64,000 nucleotides of DNA, from NCBI GenBank assembly GCA_025504975.1, contig JANUWI010000018.1, forward strand, positions 124,001 to 188,000, written 5' to 3'. The stretch is from Plenodomus lindquistii (lineage: Eukaryota > Ascomycota > Dothideomycetes > Pleosporales > Leptosphaeriaceae). The position numbers were made by a program, and so were the translations under genes. Below, piece by piece: positions 46,084 through 56,896 of this stretch; the first letter of the stretch is position 1, and each line of letters starts with the position of its first letter. Under the pieces are notes generated by a model, which worked only from the letters and a program-made list of their open reading frames with translations, searched no databases and had not been told where the DNA came from.

Positions 46084-48092
46084 ATGGGCACCTCCATGAT
46101 GAGCATCCTTCTCTCTACCATCATTGCTGTCAGTATCGGCATCAAACAATCAGATTCGTAATCACTGATTTCTATGAAAGGGATTATCTTTTCTTGTCGT
46201 GGGTACTATTCGCCGACTTTACTTCCACCCACTCTCGCGATTTCCTGGTCCAAAGCTGGCAGCACTGTCGAATGTGAGATGATTTTACCTCTTGTACTTA
46301 ATCTGCATAATAACCAGCTGAGTCTCTCAAAGTATCCTTATAGCAGGAGTTTTGTAAGTGGCAGGCAGCCTTGGGATATTCTGCTTTTACACGAAAAATA
46401 TGGTATGTTTGTTGTCATCGGAAAGACGAAGATTCTATTAATTAGTATTGCAAGGACCCGCAATTCGAATTTCACCTACTGAAATCTCATTTTCCTCCCC
46501 ACAATCATGGACGGATATTTATGCGCCGCGCAAAGGTTCCGAGTTTATTAAATCGGCATTCTACGACGGAGGAAACTTCGCGGATCAAGCCCACAGCATT
46601 GTGAGCGAACGTAACCCTGAGGAACACGCGCAGATGAGGAAGTTCTTGTCCCGAGCTTTCTCAGAGCAAAGCCTGCGGGAGCAAGAAGACATGATCACCA
46701 AAGTCATTAATAGGTTCATTGAACGGATCGGACAGGTCAGCGAGGAAGAAGGATCGGTAGGCTTGACCAGGTGGTTTAACCTGATGACTTTCGGTAAAAC
46801 TTGAGGCGCCTTGCATACCGGGAAGTCGCTAACAAACAGTCAACAGACATCATTGGACTTTTAGCATTCGGACAGGACTTTGACGGAGTAAGAAGTGGTG
46901 AGTGGAATATTGCACGCGACGGAAAACTCTGACTAAGTCTCAATACTCACGAATATTAGGTAAAACGCATCGATGGATCGAGGATGTACAGGGTAGTATG
47001 TCTCAAGCCACGACCTCTGACACCCTTTCGCGTTTTCCCTGGCTTGGCAAGCTTTACATGCTCCTGAGGCCAGACTGGCTAGATTCTCTTATGGCCGCTG
47101 GCCAGAGACATCAGACATATACCATGAGAGTAACGGCAGAGTAAGTTCACCCGTTGCCCGCTCGTATTACCATCTTCGGGTTGCTGAAGACACATTAGGA
47201 GAATCCAGAAATCAACTGAGCGAAAGGACTTCATGGCGTATCTGCTTTCTGCTCGCGAAGGCATCAGCGATATTCAGCTTGCAGCACACGCCTCAGATTT
47301 TGTGTACCTCATCCTCTCTCTCTTGCCCATTCTTCATCTACGGGGCCTCGTCGCTAATAGTTAATAGCATTGCTGGAAGCGAGACGACTGCGACTACGTT
47401 GACAGTTGTACTATATTATCTTTGCATGAATCGCCACATTTTGGAGAATGTAAACAAAGAGATCTCTGACATGTTCGAAACATACGAAGAGATAGACGGA
47501 TTGAGCACCGCGAAGCTTCGCTATCAACGTGCCGTGTGCCTGGAAGCGCTCAGAATATTTCCACCACTACCGCTCGGGCTGCCACGATTGGTCCCAGAGG
47601 GAGGTTCTTTGATCGATGGAAAATTTGTGCCGGGTGGTGTATGTACTGTTCTTGTTTGCTTCGTTTGTCATGTGATCCTGTGGAAACTAAATCTGGTCCC
47701 AGTTTTGCGTTTCGACCAATCCATACGCCGCCAGTATGAGTCGACGCAATTTCCTGATGCCCGAACAATTCAGGCCGGAGCGCTGGCTTGAAGAAGGGGC
47801 GGGCGGAGACTCTCTGGAAGCATCAAGGCCCTTCTCGCTAGGGAGCCGCAGTTGCCTCGGTCGCAGGTAAGCAATATCAAATTGAATGCGTTTTCGTGTG
47901 TACAGACTACTTGGAACTAATGTCGTCGTCTGCAGTCTAGCTTGGCTGGAACTGAACATCACTCTCACTCGATTGCTTTTCCGGTATGATATCTCCGCGT
48001 ATGGCCTCGTGGACTGGCATGCGCAGAGCGAGATGCATCTGTTGTGGAAGAAACCCGAGATGCGGGTAAAGCTTAAGCGAAAGAGTCAGTGA
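46084..48092 (+). CDS. cytochrome P450 (cluster P450-2), CYP65-like
   Basis: Looks broken at first sight but is complete once ten exons are joined: 46084-46128, 46181-46273, 46333-46402, 46455-46793, 46847-46897, 46960-47140, 47199-47303, 47368-47638, 47703-47866, 47936-48092. All phases agree and give 491 residues. Landmarks: N-terminal anchor (MMSILLSTIIA), the LYFHPLSRFPGPK Pro-rich hinge, I-helix AGSETTATTL, K-helix EALR and haem loop FSLGSRSCLGR with Cys436. The pattern resembles isotrichodermin C-15 hydroxylase-like (CYP65) enzymes that hydroxylate sesquiterpenes. Two donors are non-canonical at positions 3-6 (GTCAGT, GTACCT). Product site of oxidation cannot be read from sequence. Confidence 0.87.
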
Positions 48093-48437
48093 GTCAAGGT
48101 TCTTGGATTTTGCTACGTTTTAATCAAACCTCCAATATGTACGGGTTCGCTGGGAAACCTTTGGCTAAGTTCACTGCATCAAAGCTGATCGCTGAATGAA
48201 ATTTTGACTTCAAGGCTACCAAAGCAAGAGATGTTCACAATCAATAATAGAGCGTCAGAGAGTTACGATCTAACAATGCTCCGTCCTATTAATATTGAAC
48301 TTGTCTGGGTAACCACGCAACACAATGGATGATTGGTCACTTACACAATACGTACAATGATCTAGTGAATGCTTGTGTGTTGTGGATTGGTGTATGTGCA
48401 ATAGTCTAATGTCTTTTCAGAACACTTTCAAGTTGAT
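48093..48437. other. convergent intergenic region
   Basis: 345 bp between convergent P450-2 and HMG-CoA synthase genes. Nothing seen beyond AT-rich 3' flanks. Confidence 0.55.
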
Positions 48438-50033
48438 TCAGTCGCTTCCATTAGCGGCAGTATTCTTGACTTTGTATGTGCGCCTGTATTGGTCATCAAC
48501 GCTGCTGAGGTAATGAACTCCTTCGCTGAGATCATCTAGAGAGCCCTTTGGAGTGTAGCTTTTCTTCCCGTAGGCCATTTCGCGTAGATTGCAAGCCTTG
48601 CGTTTCGAGTTAGAAAGAAATTGGAGTACAGCGATGCCCGCAACATACCTTGTTGTATTCATCGGGAGTGGCGATGTGACGCTGGTCCAGTCGAGCAAAG
48701 AGATCCACCTTCTCGATCATATGGTTGATGTCGCCAACAACTTGCATTGTGAACAACGTACTTGCGATACCACTGCCGTAGCTGAACAGGCCAATGTTCT
48801 TGTTCTGCAGCGCATCGGAACCCACAAGAGAGAGCAGACTAAGAAGTGAGCAGTACAGACTAGCAGTGTACATGTTGCCACATCGACTTGGTCCCTGGAT
48901 GCATGGCTCAACACGTGCTTTAAACTGGACCTTGCTAAGCTGCACGAAAGTCTTCTCGAGTTCCTTGGACTGGAGAGATTCTTCGTATGACAGATCGCGC
49001 AGGTGTTCAGGTACATCGTTGAAAGCCGGGTGCGAGTTGTCATCGTGAAGGAAGTCATTGTACAGGAGCCGCCCGTACGACTTTCCAACCAGCTTGCAGT
49101 TGGGGGTATGAAACGCCATGAAATCGAAGATGTCAGTGAGTGTTTGTCGAGGTCGTGAAAGAATTTCGGCGGCTTCTGGGTACCGCTGGCTGTCATTCGA
49201 GACACGTGACGTTGCCTGTCGTAGGTTTGCATAGCACCCATCAAGAGCAGACAGGTAGCAAGATATGGATAGTTGACCATCGACGAAGGGGTACTCGGAG
49301 TGTACCTCGGGTTTGTAGAAATCGTATGCATGTGTCATATATGTTCCACGCAGACCAGGTATGGAGATTATTGGGGCATCCGGACCAACGAGTAGTGCGA
49401 CGCATCCAGCTCCTCCGGTGGGTCTGGCGGCAGGCTGCTTGTAGACGGCTATATCCGAGGCTACGACAATCGCATCCCTGCCGTCCCATGAGCGGGATTC
49501 GACCCAATTGATGGCGTTGAGCAAGGCATTGGTACCTCCGTAGCAGGCATTAACTGTATCAGCCCCTTCCAAACTGTGGTTGTCTCCGAACAATTGAGTC
49601 AAAACGCTCTTGACCGACTTCGCTTTGTCGAAGGGAGACTCGGTGCCGACCTCAAGCCTGCCAATTGAGTCCGGGTCGATGCAGTATTTTTTAAGAAGCG
49701 AAGAAATCGCTGTAAGCGCAAGAGAGCATGCATCTATACAGGTTTGGGTCAGTATCGGTAAGATCACAAGTGTGCTTTACAGGCGCAGTTACCCTCTCGA
49801 TCTGTGCAGAAGTTCATGGAAGCCAAGCCGAGACCGATCGTGTATTTCCCGGCTGACACTCCCTGGGCAACTTCAAACTGAGCCTGGTCCAGGGTCTACC
49901 GGGTGGCGTCAGTGCCTGAGCATGCTACAGTAATCACCATCTTGGAACAGCCCATTGTGGTTGTGCACGTGCTTACTTGACTAGGAACATAGATCTCGAA
50001 GGCTTTGATGCCTACATTCTTCGGATAGGACAT
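48438..50033 (-). CDS. 3-hydroxy-3-methylglutaryl-CoA synthase (cluster copy)
   Basis: Condenses acetyl-CoA with acetoacetyl-CoA to HMG-CoA, the step before HMG-CoA reductase in the mevalonate route to farnesyl diphosphate. Four exons (49977-50033, 49793-49895, 48649-49733, 48438-48596) give 467 residues, normal for the family. Catalytic residues are present: Cys117 in NACYGGTNAL, Glu85 in EVGTES and the His of HTPNCKLVGKSYG. GDIAVY is changed to SDIAVY, and the usual IDKSKS reads FDKAKS. Housekeeping copies are called ERG13; placement inside a terpenoid cluster suggests a dedicated paralogue that boosts precursor supply. It shares a promoter with the terpene cyclase. Confidence 0.93.
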
Positions 50034-50369
50034 TTTGTGTTTTCGGTGAGAAAGTGACGAGAGAGAACAACAATGCAATGTGGTGCGCGGACACGCACAA
50101 TCTATTGTTCCGGTCAAAGGTATCGCAAGCTCGCTTACACACAAGTGGAGCGTTCCTCTTTTGTCGAGCTCCGGTGGCGTGCTAGTCCGTTACGACTTTC
50201 GACGAACGGAAATAATGCGTCCCCTTTTAGATGTTATGGTACATTCTATTCTTCCCCATTGGGTCATATCCACCAAGTGCTGCAAACTATGCTCAAAATA
50301 CCTCTGAACCACCCCTCAAACAGCTCGCGATCCTCGTGCAAACAGGCTTGACTTCATAGCGACCCAATC
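50034..50369. promoter_or_regulatory. bidirectional promoter HMG-CoA synthase / terpene cyclase
   Basis: 336 bp. TCCGG words (CCGGA on the minus strand) at 50109-50113 and 50170-50174. An inverted TCCGT..ACGGA pair also lies near 50188-50211. Sharing one control region would co-express precursor supply and cyclisation. Confidence 0.5.
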
Positions 50370-51457
50370 ATGCCTGCTGTCCTTTTGCCGCCGGTGTGTC
50401 CCTCCACGTGGACCTCCTCCAGTCATCCGAAAGTCGATGGAGTCAGTGCCCAAGTCGATGATTGGTTCTTGCGCAATTGGCCTTTTGCGGACGAAAAAGC
50501 CAAGAAGAAATTTGTTACTGCTGGCTTCTCTCACGTCACGTGCTTATACTTCCCACTGGCCCGCGATGAACGCATTGCTTCTGCGTGCAAGCTTCTCACC
50601 ATATTGTTCCTGATAGACGGTATATTACATCGCACGTATCTCTTCCAGACTACACGCTAACGTTGGCTTGAGACATTCTCGAGGACATGTCATTTGATGA
50701 AGGCAGCAAGTATAATGAGCACCTTATGCCTATCGCCAAGGGTGTGGTCGCGCCAGATTGTCAGTTTGAATGTTCATCAGGAACTGATCTTCGCTTACTA
50801 TTCAAAGATTCAATTCCCGTAGAATGGATGTTCCATGAAATCTGGGATGAGATGCGTGAGATTGATCGAGGACTCGCGGATAGCATCCTCGAGCCAGTCT
50901 TCGTCTTCATGCGTGCACAGACCGACAAATCCCGAACGACTATCGACCAACTAGGCACCTATCTCGTGTACCGCGAGAAGGACGTGGGCAGCGCGTAAGT
51001 AGGTACTACGGCGGCCGTTACAATTTCACTGATACTACTCAGTCTTCTATCTGCGCTCATGAGATTTACCATGGATCTACGACTGGATCCTGCCGATCTC
51101 AGCGCATTGTGTTGTATTGAGCAAAATCACGCAAAACACATTACCATAGTCAACGACATATACAGCTGGGAAAAGGAATTGCGACAGGCGAAGAACAGCG
51201 CGCAAGAGGGTTCTGCACTATGCTCTGCAGTCAAAATCATGGCTGACAACACAGGACTGGATATAGAATCGTCGAAGAAGGTTCTTTGGTCTATGGTTCG
51301 TGAGTGGGAGATCCGACACGAAATATTGTCTGAAGCGTTGTGCGATACGAAAAACCATCACGACAAACGAGCCTTGTATGCAGAAGGGCTGAAGTACCAA
51401 ATGAGCGGGAACGAGACCTGGAGTATGTCTACTCCTAGGTACTTGAATTTAGATTGA
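50370..51457 (+). CDS. sesquiterpene cyclase, aristolochene-synthase type
   Basis: Class I terpene cyclase expected to ionise farnesyl diphosphate and fold it to a bicyclic sesquiterpene, probably the eremophilane-type skeleton if it behaves like aristolochene synthase. Three exons (50370-50619, 50673-50994, 51043-51457) give 328 residues, within the family's 320-342 range. The Asp-rich Mg-binding motif is DDILED at residues 83-88, partly built across intron 1. The NSE motif is NDIYSWEKE with Asn228, Ser232 and Glu236. An Arg-Tyr pair near the C-terminus (STPRYLN) fits the diphosphate sensor. The product cannot be predicted with certainty from these motifs, since close homologues make different skeletons. 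Confidence 0.92.
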
Positions 51458-51707
51458 ATACCAGATTAGCCCAAATGAGGCCAAACAACTTTGAGTCGAA
51501 ATCTTTGTCGTACCTTTACCCATTCTGACGGTCCCTTTCTGGCCCTTTCCGGTATGTGCGATCCATGTTTCACGCTTATGCCCTTTCGTCGTATCCTGCC
51601 ATTGTTCTCTCAAGACAAAAGCTACTCTCAAGTGGTGCACACTCGGACTTTCCTCCCCATCCCAATTTGTGGTACCAACAACACCGACAGAAGGAGCCAA
51701 GGTGGAA
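51458..51707. promoter_or_regulatory. promoter of the acyltransferase gene
   Basis: 250 bp between terpene cyclase stop and acyltransferase ATG. One TCCGG (CCGGA on the minus strand) at 51548-51552, about 156 bp before the ATG. Confidence 0.4.
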
Positions 51708-53198
51708 ATGGCGGACCATACACACTCCCATTCGTTGGGAGCCCTGGATGATATCATGCCAGACATTAACCTACCATTTGTCTTTGCATTCCCATGCCAC
51801 AAACTCTCACAACCGAAAACAACCGCAAGACTTGCGCGGTCCTTCGAGACCTTACTCTCTACGAACCCTTGGTTATCTTGTACCATCGAAGAGAACGTCA
51901 CTACAACTCATCATCGTCCGGGAACCAGGTCCCTTTCCAACCCTCTGGAAGCGTCTAGCAAAGGTTTGAGAAGACCTGCTGGTATCCAAGCTCTTGATCA
52001 CCCTCAGCTTGTGATACAGGACCTATGTCAACACCCTCTCTACGTAAACAAGAACTACGATGACTTGATTGCAGAGCGGATGCCCCCCAAATTCTTGGAT
52101 TCAAACTTGATCATGCCAGATCGCGAGACGGGCAAATCGGGGACCAAATTTATCCTCCAAGCCAGAGTAAGCTTCATCAACGACGGTGTCTTACTATGCC
52201 TATGTACGAGTCATACGGTCATGGATGCGACGGGCCTCAGCAAGATAGCGGAAGCATGGGCAGCACTGGCTAGAGGTGATCCTGCAGAAGAACTTCGTCA
52301 CTACCCACTCTCCGAGGAAGACATGGGTCTCGAAGGCGACACATGTTCGGAAGCCGAAGTCTATGACCGTCTGAAGAATAGAAAAGAGCTGTGGCATATG
52401 CTAGGCTTGGATTATCGACCGAAAGAATTGACATCAGCTATGCTGGCCCGGAAAATCCCTCAACGCGAGACGGATACAAGGATTTTTCGGCTACGGGCAG
52501 AGCAGCTACGACTGCTTAGAGAACAATGTATTACGACGACTTGTTTGAGCACTCCAGAGTCCACTCGCGGGTGGGTCTCTACTAATGACGCCATTTCTTC
52601 ACTGCTATGGCGCTGCATCGTGCGAGCCAGATCAAGAACCGTAGAGGAGATGTGCAAGACAAGTACTATGATGTACGCAATGAATATCCGTGGAGCTTTA
52701 TCTCGTGTGCAAACGGGTACTGATAAAAGAGTGGGGAGAGATCAAATAGCGAATGCGGTCGTTTACAGCGTCAACAAAGCTCGGACGAGAGATCTTGTAG
52801 CCGCTCGGTCCATCGGGGAGATTGCAAAGGACATCAGAGCGGCGGTCAATTCGCACAGAGAACCCACTGTTCTGCGGGATGTCTTCAAACTTGCCACCAG
52901 TATCCCAGACGTATCGCAGCTTGGGCTTGTGTACCCCACTTGGTTGGCGGAGGACGTGGTTATAAGCTCGCTCTCTGGATTGGCTTTGTACAAAACGCAC
53001 TGGGGTAGCGTATTTGGTGGAAGTTATACCGTACCTGATTACGTCAGATTTCCGCAAGGAATCTTCGAAGGGATTACATTCGTTATGCCGCAGCGGCGAA
53101 ACGGTGAGATGGAAGTCGTCGTTACAATGATCACGGAAGATATGGAAGCGTTGTTGCAGGATCAAGAGTGGCAAAATCATATGGAGGTTATTTCGTGA
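51708..53198 (+). CDS. BAHD-type acyltransferase (trichothecene 3-O-acetyltransferase-like)
   Basis: Transfers an acyl group from acyl-CoA to a hydroxyl, most likely a late step on the oxidised terpenoid. Single exon, 496 residues from the ATG at 51708; the frame is open back to a GTG at 51669, but the family pattern (LGALDDIMPDINLPFVFAF) begins about ten residues after this ATG. The catalytic HxxxD is His169-Asp173 (SHTVMDATGLS). The C-terminal DFGWG-like motif is degenerate: only HWGSVFGGSYTVPDYV is seen in that place, as in many fungal members. No signal or membrane segment, so it is likely cytosolic. Confidence 0.88.
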   Translation: MADHTHSHSLGALDDIMPDINLPFVFAFPCHKLSQPKTTARLARSFETLLSTNPWLSCTIEENVTTTHHRPGTRSLSNPLEASSKGLRRPAGIQALDHPQLVIQDLCQHPLYVNKNYDDLIAERMPPKFLDSNLIMPDRETGKSGTKFILQARVSFINDGVLLCLCTSHTVMDATGLSKIAEAWAALARGDPAEELRHYPLSEEDMGLEGDTCSEAEVYDRLKNRKELWHMLGLDYRPKELTSAMLARKIPQRETDTRIFRLRAEQLRLLREQCITTTCLSTPESTRGWVSTNDAISSLLWRCIVRARSRTVEEMCKTSTMMYAMNIRGALSRVQTGTDKRVGRDQIANAVVYSVNKARTRDLVAARSIGEIAKDIRAAVNSHREPTVLRDVFKLATSIPDVSQLGLVYPTWLAEDVVISSLSGLALYKTHWGSVFGGSYTVPDYVRFPQGIFEGITFVMPQRRNGEMEVVVTMITEDMEALLQDQEWQNHMEVIS

Positions 53199-53358
53199 AT
53201 GAGATAGTTTTCATTCGTTCGGCCGTCTCACAAGGGCAACGAGTGGGTAGTCGGAGCGTCAAATGGTTTCACTCTTCATCTCGCACAGAAAATTGGTCTT
53301 TGATGGTTGCATGTGCATTCTACTTCAATCGCGTCCCAAGTATCTAATTCCATTGCAC

Positions 53359-55341
53359 TCAGAGATCTACGTCTTTCCCAACGTTAGCTTTACTCTGTGA
53401 GCTCCGCTCAGTCTCTGAGGGAGCTGTGTTCGCTGCCAGTATGTTGCGGTACTGCGAACCGAAACTGACTATGAATGCAGCGCCCGCACATGATATTCCC
53501 AAGATCCATGTAGCTCTCAAACCGACAAGATATGCATTCAAGACCTCGACAAGATCTTGATTAGAGAAATGGTCCCTAAGATCGTCTGCTCCTATCGACA
53601 AAACCAGCTGAGAGTCGAACCTGACATCGCTGTGCGTGATGTAGCCGACCAGACGGTTGGCAAATATATTCTGGGCCACAGAGATAAAAATCGTACCACC
53701 GAGCGTTTGAAAAACTGAAGATTGTTAGCAAGTGTGTGATATAATCTCTGTGGGCTCCATACATAGTAAGATCGCCGTGCGCATGGCTATGTCCTCAGGA
53801 CAAGTCGTAGCTTGCGCAACAATGACGGGAACCTGGAGACACAGGCCGGCGCCAATACCAGCTATCAACTGATAGCACACATACTTGGCTGTATTCAATT
53901 GCAAGCCCATAGTATTAAGAAGACCCCCTCCAATGGCACAGAGCGCTGAGCCAATCCAGAGCAGCCAATGGAAGTAACCGAATATGGTCAACAATATGCC
54001 AGACACGAGGCCGAATAAGGCTTGGAGTTATCAGTCTTGATGGGTGAGATGAATGCTTTATGCAAAGCTTGGACTTACAAGAGCCAACAATAAGAGACAA
54101 GTTACGCACTGCACTCGAGGCAGCCGAGAGTCCGCCAAGGGATTGAAAATAGATTGGCAGATAGTATACGAATATGAAATAAGATCCAGCAAGGCTAAGA
54201 GAGTCAGCAAGTGGGCTTCATGCTGGTGAAGAGGACGAACATACAAAAGGTTATAGAAAGCAAGCGCCAAGGTCTCGCGACTCATGAGGAGTCGAGGAAC
54301 CATCATTGCCCTCTCTTTGGAGTACCATTGTGAGCTGACAAAAACGGCAAAAATGGCAACGGAACCAACAATGCAACCGATGACATCTGGAGCGTCCCAG
54401 GGCTTGGTGATACCTCCCCACTGAAGATAAAGTAGGAGGCATACAAGTGAGGAGGTTAGCAATATGACGCCGGGCAGATCGGTATGCAGGACCTTCTCCC
54501 GCAGTGAGGCGTATTTTGGTTTAGCTGCGGCTGGTGTTTGGAAGAAAAAAGTGAGGACGATAAGCGAAAATCCCCCAATGGGAAGGTTTATGTAAAAACT
54601 ATGAAGGGTCTGCGTCAGAAAATGCGCTACTATAGCTTAAAGAATCGTTTCAGAGTACATACCACCATCGCCACGTGACATTGGTAGTCAAGGCACCTCC
54701 AATGAGGGGGCCCACAACACTGGCCATCCCGTATACCGCGCCAAGTACGCCTGTGTATGCAGCTCGACTTTCTGGCTTCGCGATGAAGGCGATGATTGTA
54801 TAACAGCCATTTGTGATACCTGCTCCGCCCATGCCACAGATCGCGCGCCCAACTATAAGTGATACACTGTTCGGTGCAAGTGCTTCATGGGCCAAAAGTT
54901 AGCGATACACTTATGTGGATAGTTTTAGAGGTCCGGATAAATACCGCATATCAGGCTTCCGATTTCGAAAACAACGATGGCTGAGATTATGACACCTTTC
55001 AGCGGGAAAAATGTATATGCTTTGCCCCATAGCTGTGCAAAACTCGAAATAGTGAGGAAGAACGCCGAGCCGTACCAGCCGATGTCTTCGAGACTGTTAA
55101 ACTCCTGGGTGATGCGTGGTATAGCAGTGGCGACGATGGTCTCTTATCATCAGAAGTGTACTCTGCAGACATGGGGAGGGTGTACGAAACGGACCATGTC
55201 AATTGCTACCAAGAATATGCTGACCATCAGTGCCACCAACAACACAAAAAATCTATACCCTGACGGAATCTCATCCGTGATTGCCATTGCAGATTCCTCG
55301 CCCTTGGGCTCAGACTGTTTATCCGTATCATAAGATGACAT
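53359..55341 (-). CDS. MFS efflux transporter, 14-helix DHA2-type
   Basis: Proton-driven exporter of small toxic or secreted compounds in the plasma membrane, probably exporting the cluster product. Seven exons (55195-55341, 54945-55140, 54663-54882, 54245-54598, 54079-54194, 53763-54020, 53359-53714) give 548 residues. Family motifs: DMTIVATAIPRIT after helix 1 (formed across intron 1), DIGWYGSAFFLT, GRAICGMGGAGITNGCYTII and the antiporter motif GAVYGMASVVGPLIGGAL with WRWCFYINLP rebuilt at an exon join. All junction phases agree. Introns are 48-64 nt. It is convergent with the acyltransferase gene. I saw no CCGGA core in its promoter. Confidence 0.9.
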
Positions 55342-55555
55342 TGTAGTTGATTTGCACCAGCGTGAGCGGTCTGACAGGAAGGTGTTTGTAAGAAATCTAG
55401 CTAGCTACGTTCCGCTCGCTACGAATGATGTTACCGTCGGAACCAGTTACCGACCAAGCATAGCGCTAGTAAGGAAGGGGATGCGCCCCTTTGGGAACGC
55501 CCATTGAAACTCTGCAGTTTAGAGAAGCAACCCCCACTGTTTCTTAGCAAATCGT

Positions 55556-56626
55556 TTAGCTGTGCCGCATGTCGGTCAATCTTTGCTGGAAAGCTGTCAT
55601 ATCAGCATTATATTGACCAAACCAATTTGGGCGCAAAGACGCAATTGGCTCTTCCAACTCGGTCCAACGATCCCCAAGGGTCATAATCACTCTTCCGTTC
55701 CAGCGGCCAGGTGAAGCGGCCTTGCTGGCATCGTCTCTTCCATAGAGTTCCACGGCACGTTGTTGTCGCGCCGTTGCAGAATATGCTATGGCTAAGCCAA
55801 CATGGTAGGCACTGCTGATAGGACCCCCGGCAGTTTTAATCGGCACTGCAAGCTCAGAGGGCAATAATTTCGAAACCGTAGCTGCAGGTGCTACCCCATT
55901 GATAGTTATTCCGTGTTGTTCAGCTGTGGGACGCAGTCCTCTTATCAGACCCACAACCTGAAGCGATGTCAGTGGTGCCATTTTCGTGAACAGCAAATTC
56001 AGAGCTATCTGCTTACTGCAAGTTTCGTCGCACTGTACACAGGAAGGCTTTGTTCCGGTGCATAAGCAGTAGCGCTTGTGGTAATGACTAGGCTGCTTCC
56101 CGGAAGCTGGGTTTTGAATTGACTCAAAGCAAGTTTTGTGAAATTCAAGACGGAACGAAAATTGACGTCAACAACCCTATGTCTGGGCTCCAGTAGCAGT
56201 CCCTCGTCATCAAATCCATCCGTGAAATAATCTGAGTCCTGCGAGACGCCTGCATTGGCGACCGCGATGTCAATGTGATCCAAGGACAGGAAGACTCCCC
56301 TTAGAGCTTTCCAGTCGGTGATGTCACACTCTCGGTAAAAGAGTTTCCCTCTGGGATGGTCGGGCAAGACTTCTGATGGATTCGCCGTTTCACCTGGAAT
56401 CTCGTAGATGTCGAAATTTTCATCGATTGGTACGATGTCGAGAATATGCACGTTGGCGCCCTTGTGTGCAAAAATTCGCGCTGCCGCAAGACCGATTCCA
56501 GAAGCACCACCTGATGAACAATAAGACTATTATATTGGGTAGTATCAAGTCCCACTAACCTGTCAGGACTATCGTTTTCCCATCCAGTGGGGGGATGTCG
56601 TTCAGTCGCAGATGCAAGTCAGCCAT
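55556..56626 (-). CDS. short-chain dehydrogenase/reductase
   Basis: NAD(P)-dependent oxidoreductase, probably interconverting an alcohol and ketone on the terpenoid. Three exons (56560-56626, 56017-56510, 55556-55957) give 320 residues. The Rossmann motif TGGASGIG (residues 22-29) is formed across intron 1. NAG (VANAGVSQ), a Ser-rich strand (ITTSATAY) and the catalytic Tyr181-Lys185 (YSATK) follow, the latter immediately before intron 2. The acidic residue after strand 2 (HILDIVP) suggests NAD preference; this is inference. A C-terminal extension of ~60 residues beyond the classic core is present. PR-toxin-type clusters in Penicillium also include an SDR. Confidence 0.9.
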
Positions 56627-56896
56627 TGTGTCTCAGACTGGATTATGGCTCAGGACTTCATTCTGATTTAATACGCTTCGATACGCACCTCCGTGTAGAT
56701 TGTACATGTTCTGCATTCCAACGCCAGTTTCCTAACTGAGCTTGACCCATTGGGCTATGTTGGAGCGGTAGCCGGAACCTCGCTACATTCGAACGCAGCT
56801 CTAGACAACTGTTCCAAATAATGCTTCTTGCCTGTCCATCAGGTTGATAAGAAACCTCACGGCGCAGGAACGGTAGTCATTCGCTCGTGTCCCATC
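56627..56896. promoter_or_regulatory. bidirectional promoter SDR / P450-3
   Basis: 270 bp between divergent starts with one GCCGGAA word (CCGGA at 56772-56776). Confidence 0.45.

Noticed and set aside
46084..48092. Pseudogene call for P450-2
   Set aside because: All apparent stops and shifts fall in introns with acceptable donors, branch sites and acceptors; the joined exons are complete.
51669..51707. GTG-initiated 13-codon extension of the acyltransferase
   Set aside because: The ATG at 51708 already precedes the family's conserved N-terminus and the GTG context is unremarkable.
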